This document shows, piece after piece, positions 61,052 to 64,000 of a stretch of 64,000 nt of DNA. The notes beneath the pieces are model-generated. The model saw only the letters and a program-made list of their open reading frames with translations. It had not been told where the DNA came from and did no database searches. Where the stretch lies: assembly GCA_964035575.1 (NCBI GenBank), contig OZ037871.1:434001-498000 (forward strand), in the 5' to 3' direction. Every line of letters starts with the position of its first letter. Position 1 is the first letter of the stretch. A program made the position numbers and the translations under genes. The stretch comes from Rhynchopus sp. YZ270_cl-10. Taxonomy: Eukaryota; Euglenozoa; Diplonemea; Diplonemida; Diplonemidae.

Positions 61052-62197
61052 CTAAGCACCGTTCGGGTCTCCCTTTTCTTCACCTTCCAAAGGCGCTGCA
61101 GGAAACGTTAGCACAGCATCCACCACACTCGGAGGGGAGGATATTATTTCTAGCTCAGGCACCGTGCTGATTGGGGAGGGAATATGAAAAGGGACGTCTG
61201 GGGATGGGACCAGGGTAGCAACAGTCTGTGGCGATGGCAGTGTTGCGACTAACTGAGGGGACAGCATTGCACTGAACGCACCAAAGGTATCAGACGAGAC
61301 AGCAAGCCCTGCTGCAGGCGACGGAATCATCGTCATCGGGGAAGGGGAAGGAATTGCCCCAAGCACCGCCACCTCCTCCACCTCCTCCCGCACCATCGGA
61401 GCAGGGCGTTTCACCTCCGATCCCAACACCATGGGGGCAGGTTTCGTTCCTTTGCGAGACCGGGTTGGTTTTTTCTTTGGAACCCCCATAGGAGCTTCTA
61501 CCTCATGTGGAAGCGTTAAAGCTTCTTTTAAAGTGTCGTCGTCGTCCAAAGATAATTCATGCAGAGGGAGAGCTGGCTGCGGGTGCACTACAGTTTCCAA
61601 CTTCGCCGCACGCTCTGCCTTTTTCCCTTCAGAGATGTTGTGAAGGATTGCACCCAGCGGATCGTCCTCCATCATCTTATGTTTTTCTTCCTTCTGTGTG
61701 CTCGGAACTGCAACCCAACTGTCCTCCCCTCCAGTAGTGGCAATGCTTTTAAGCTTTCGCAGAACAACGTCATCCTGCTCTTTCTGTCGTTCTCGCATTT
61801 GTTTTACTTCTTCGTCGCTTTTGTTGTGTACCGTTTGTGCTTTTACTTCTTCGAGTCGTGACATAACCTGGGCTTTCAATTTTCTGATATTTGCTAGATA
61901 ACGTTGCACTGCACTCCGATTCTGCGCTACCCTCTCCACCCATTGTGTATTAAATGCATGGTTGTCTGCGACCTCTGCTGTCTGCTTGAGGTAGGTTGGA
62001 GGGAGGGTCCATTCGAAGCTCCCACTCCCTTTGTGGATGCGCACGTTGTCACGCTGCCGGGTCACATCCCACAACCGCCCCTCTGACACAAACTCATGCG
62101 TTGGATGCGTCAGCCTTCGCCTCTTCACAGCATCCTGTTGCCGCATCCCTTTCTTATGAGAAGGGATATCAATCCCTGCAACCTTCTTTGGCGGCAT
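61052..62197 (-). CDS. Basic coiled-coil protein, unknown (possibly nuclear)
   Basis: A single exon of 381 residues from ATG 62197 (MPPKKVAGIDIPSHKKGM). A basic start (AVKRRRLTH) is followed by a conserved-looking block with aromatic residues (EGRLWDVTRQRDNVRIHKGS; GSFEWTLPPTYLKQ), then a charged helix likely to be a coiled coil (about 95-150, KLKAQVMSRLEEVKAQ), an acidic LSLDDDD motif, a basic KKKPTRSRKGTK, and a long Pro/Ser/Val-rich C-terminus with recurring IPSP/LPSP units. Two basic clusters suggest nuclear import. I do not recognise a family. Confidence 0.72.
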   Translation of the reverse strand: MPPKKVAGIDIPSHKKGMRQQDAVKRRRLTHPTHEFVSEGRLWDVTRQRDNVRIHKGSGSFEWTLPPTYLKQTAEVADNHAFNTQWVERVAQNRSAVQRYLANIRKLKAQVMSRLEEVKAQTVHNKSDEEVKQMRERQKEQDDVVLRKLKSIATTGGEDSWVAVPSTQKEEKHKMMEDDPLGAILHNISEGKKAERAAKLETVVHPQPALPLHELSLDDDDTLKEALTLPHEVEAPMGVPKKKPTRSRKGTKPAPMVLGSEVKRPAPMVREEVEEVAVLGAIPSPSPMTMIPSPAAGLAVSSDTFGAFSAMLSPQLVATLPSPQTVATLVPSPDVPFHIPSPISTVPELEIISSPPSVVDAVLTFPAAPLEGEEKGDPNGA

Positions 62198-63305
62198 CGG
62201 AAGTGATGATAAGAAGGGAAGAAGGGGGGACGGAGGTGGTGTTGGGTGATAGGAAGAAAGAAGAGATTTGCTGAGAAAGGTGACTGTGTTAGTGATGTGT
62301 TGAGAAGGGGGTGTGTTGTGTGTATCCTTTTTTGGTATGTGGTGGGGTTGGGTTGAGAGAGAAAATGGATGGGGGAGGGAGAGGAGGAGGAGGAGGGAGG
62401 AAAGGGACGCCAGGAAATTTTTCTTTTCTTTTTCTCCTAGAAATTCTACTGTTGAAAAAAAGGGAAAAAAGAAAAAGAAAAAAAAGGGGGGAAATTTCTC
62501 TCGAAAAAAAAAAAGCACATCAGAGAAAAAACCCCATCACAGCACACCACTACTACTTAGGAAGTGAACTCCAAACTAAGGGGGAGTTGAAAAAAAAAAG
62601 GTACGACTTACGAGCAGGAGGGGGGGGAAAAAGAAGGTATGGCTGGTAACAGGCAGGGATGCAAAGCGAGCATCCCCCCCTCGAAAGCTGATAAAAAGCA
62701 ACAAAGGGGGGGAAAAAAAGAACGTGGATATAATGCTGTAACGAAAAGTGTCAATCTGGGTGGAGTGCAAGCCTCCGCAGTGCTTAGTCACCTTTCACAA
62801 AAAGGTGAAAAAAAAAATACGTTCATCGGTTCTGACTGAAAACCCGGCAGGAAAATCCTAACACGCCCTCCCCATCCCTCTCCCCCACCCTTCCCTTCCC
62901 TCTCCAAAACTGCGGTCAAGACTTATGCACTTTCCTACCCAAAATGCAAGAAAAAACACGCAGGAAATGGTTAGAACGAGGGTTCGTCTTTTTGAGAAAT
63001 ACAACCACCACGTACACCCTCCTCCCAACCTTCAAAAACTCTTCACCCCCCCCTCTCCCCCCCCCTCCACCCATACTCCCCGCAGAACTAAATAACTAAA
63101 ACTCTGTCAAGATGGATGCGCCTCTCGTCCACACACATCTTACCACCAGACTTTTGGCAACACAACAAAATTCAAAAAGACTATTTTTAGCCAGTTGTAG
63201 TGTACCAAACCAGTTGAGAGATCTGGGTTGAAGCAACCCAGAAAAAAAAAACACACAATCTTCTGAACCCTTTGCACTACTTTTTGTGCGCACCCACCTG
63301 CCCCA
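62198..63305. other. Intergenic, no gene seen
   Basis: Leader side of the basic coiled-coil gene, pyrimidine-rich on the minus strand near 62360-62400 (CTCCTCCTCC). It also holds a CCTCCGCAGTGCTTAGTCACC piece (diverged R1) near 62773-62793 and an R2 hairpin near 63109-63138. Confidence 0.45.
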
Positions 63306-63710
63306 TCAGTCCTCCGACTGTGTATACGATGCGTCTAAGGATGCGTCGAAGCTAGGGGTTTTGCTTACCTTTGGGGTCGTGTCATGGAGCTCTGCTTGCG
63401 TTGTTTGCAGAGGGTCAGCGGCGCACACAGGGCCTCCTGGTGACACAGGTGTGTGGGGTCCGTCCCCCAGCCCGGCACCCAGCGCCATGAGGTCGGCAAC
63501 ATCCATCTCCACACCTTCGCCCGAGTCCGAGTCGTCTGCCGTCTCGTACTTAAACTCAGGCTTGGACTCCCAAGGCATGTGCTTCTTGTGTGTATAAAAT
63601 CCAACCAAAAACGCAAAAATCGCACAAAGCACGCCAACACTGATAACCACGCCTACACTGCCGATTGAAACTGTAGATTTATTTTTGTTGTTGGATACAG
63701 GTTGCATCAT
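63306..63710 (-). CDS. Small single-TM protein with acidic tail, unknown
   Basis: A single exon of 134 residues from ATG 63710. A short polar N-terminus (MMQPVSNNKNKSTVSIGSVG) is followed by one strong TM segment (about 20-40, VVISVGVLCAIFAFLVGFYT), then KKH, then a long acidic, disordered tail (ETADDSDSGEGVEMDVADL). The positive-inside pattern (HKK after the TM) suggests a cytosolic tail. No family recognised. A first exon further upstream cannot be excluded. Confidence 0.68.
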   Translation of the reverse strand: MMQPVSNNKNKSTVSIGSVGVVISVGVLCAIFAFLVGFYTHKKHMPWESKPEFKYETADDSDSGEGVEMDVADLMALGAGLGDGPHTPVSPGGPVCAADPLQTTQAELHDTTPKVSKTPSFDASLDASYTQSED

Positions 63711-64000
63711 TCATTACAGTAGGATAAGAAACTTGGCGACCAAATAATATTGGCGGATTTTTGGGGGTTTTCTTGCAATGACTTTTTCGGAACTCCCCAC
63801 CCTTTAACCCATATTTAGCACACACACACACACAGTGCTATTTTCTAAGACACCATGGGACGTCATGAGGTTGGATGTCAGACAGACGGCAGAAGTCAGC
63901 GAAGCCGTATACGAAATGAAACCATTCCGAACTCGTGGAAATGTGCGAGCGTTTTGATGAAACTGCCTCGCCGCCGAGCCGAGTAGGAAGCGTGCAGCCG
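63711..64000. other. Window edge, possible end of another gene
   Basis: On the minus strand, GC-rich text from 64000 to about 63840 is open in two frames (for example ISTSSEWFHFVYGFADF, ending at 63838). This could be the last exon of a gene starting beyond the window. I cannot choose the frame. Confidence 0.3.

Overview
This window comes from the nuclear genome of a flagellated euglenozoan. The clearest marker is a complete gene for KMP-11 (44312-44590), the 92-residue kinetoplastid membrane protein 11. A tectonic-family protein of the ciliary transition zone (753-3087) fits a flagellate. About ten genes carry ordinary GT-AG spliceosomal introns, most starting with the extended 5' splice site GTATG, and the spaces between genes are long and full of small repeats. 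Trypanosomatids have almost no cis-introns, so a diplonemid or a similar free-living euglenozoan is the best guess. That placement is inference, not proof.

Layout. Every gene I can support is on the minus strand, from the window's right end (63710) to its left end (753). This matches the one-directional gene clusters of Euglenozoa that are transcribed as long units. From left to right the genes are: tectonic; an ABC1/UbiB-type kinase; a small one-TM protein; a second ABC1 paralogue; a 1047-residue B-box zinc-finger protein; an alpha/beta hydrolase (ABHD4/5-like); an RRM plus RS-domain splicing-factor-like protein; a membrane-anchored C15 (pyroglutamyl-peptidase-like) protein; a 743-residue Q-rich protein of unknown role; a MAM33/p32-like mitochondrial protein; a polytopic membrane protein; a small four-TM protein; a Ser/Thr kinase; a repeated small ORF; KMP-11; a small mitochondrial-type membrane protein; a Pro-rich coiled-coil protein; two paralogous tetraspan proteins; a glutathione peroxidase; a basic coiled-coil protein; and a small one-TM acidic protein. 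I rebuilt 13 introns (42 to 742 nt), with a possible fourteenth, from splice signals, matching phase and protein continuity.

The most striking gene is the glutathione peroxidase (59492-60330). It has an in-frame TGA exactly at the catalytic cysteine position, flanked by strongly conserved sequence on both sides, and reads as a selenocysteine enzyme. A hairpin with SECIS-like parts lies about 215 nt past its stop codon.

The rest is repeat-rich. A 2.1-kb Mutator-like element (47760-49868) has about 150-bp terminal inverted repeats and a perfect 9-bp target duplication. A 576-bp TIR element (14746-15321) carries a 62-codon ORF. Several MITE groups share CACGACGG-like ends. A 384-bp unit is scattered in five places (43.7-58.1 kb). 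Small hairpin repeats sharing the core CCTCTCGTG recur all along the window in one orientation only and often lie inside introns. The two ABC1 paralogues share a 282-bp tract with no differences, a sign of recent gene conversion. The block from 34.3 to 42.0 kb and that from 47.1 to 53.6 kb hold no gene I can support.
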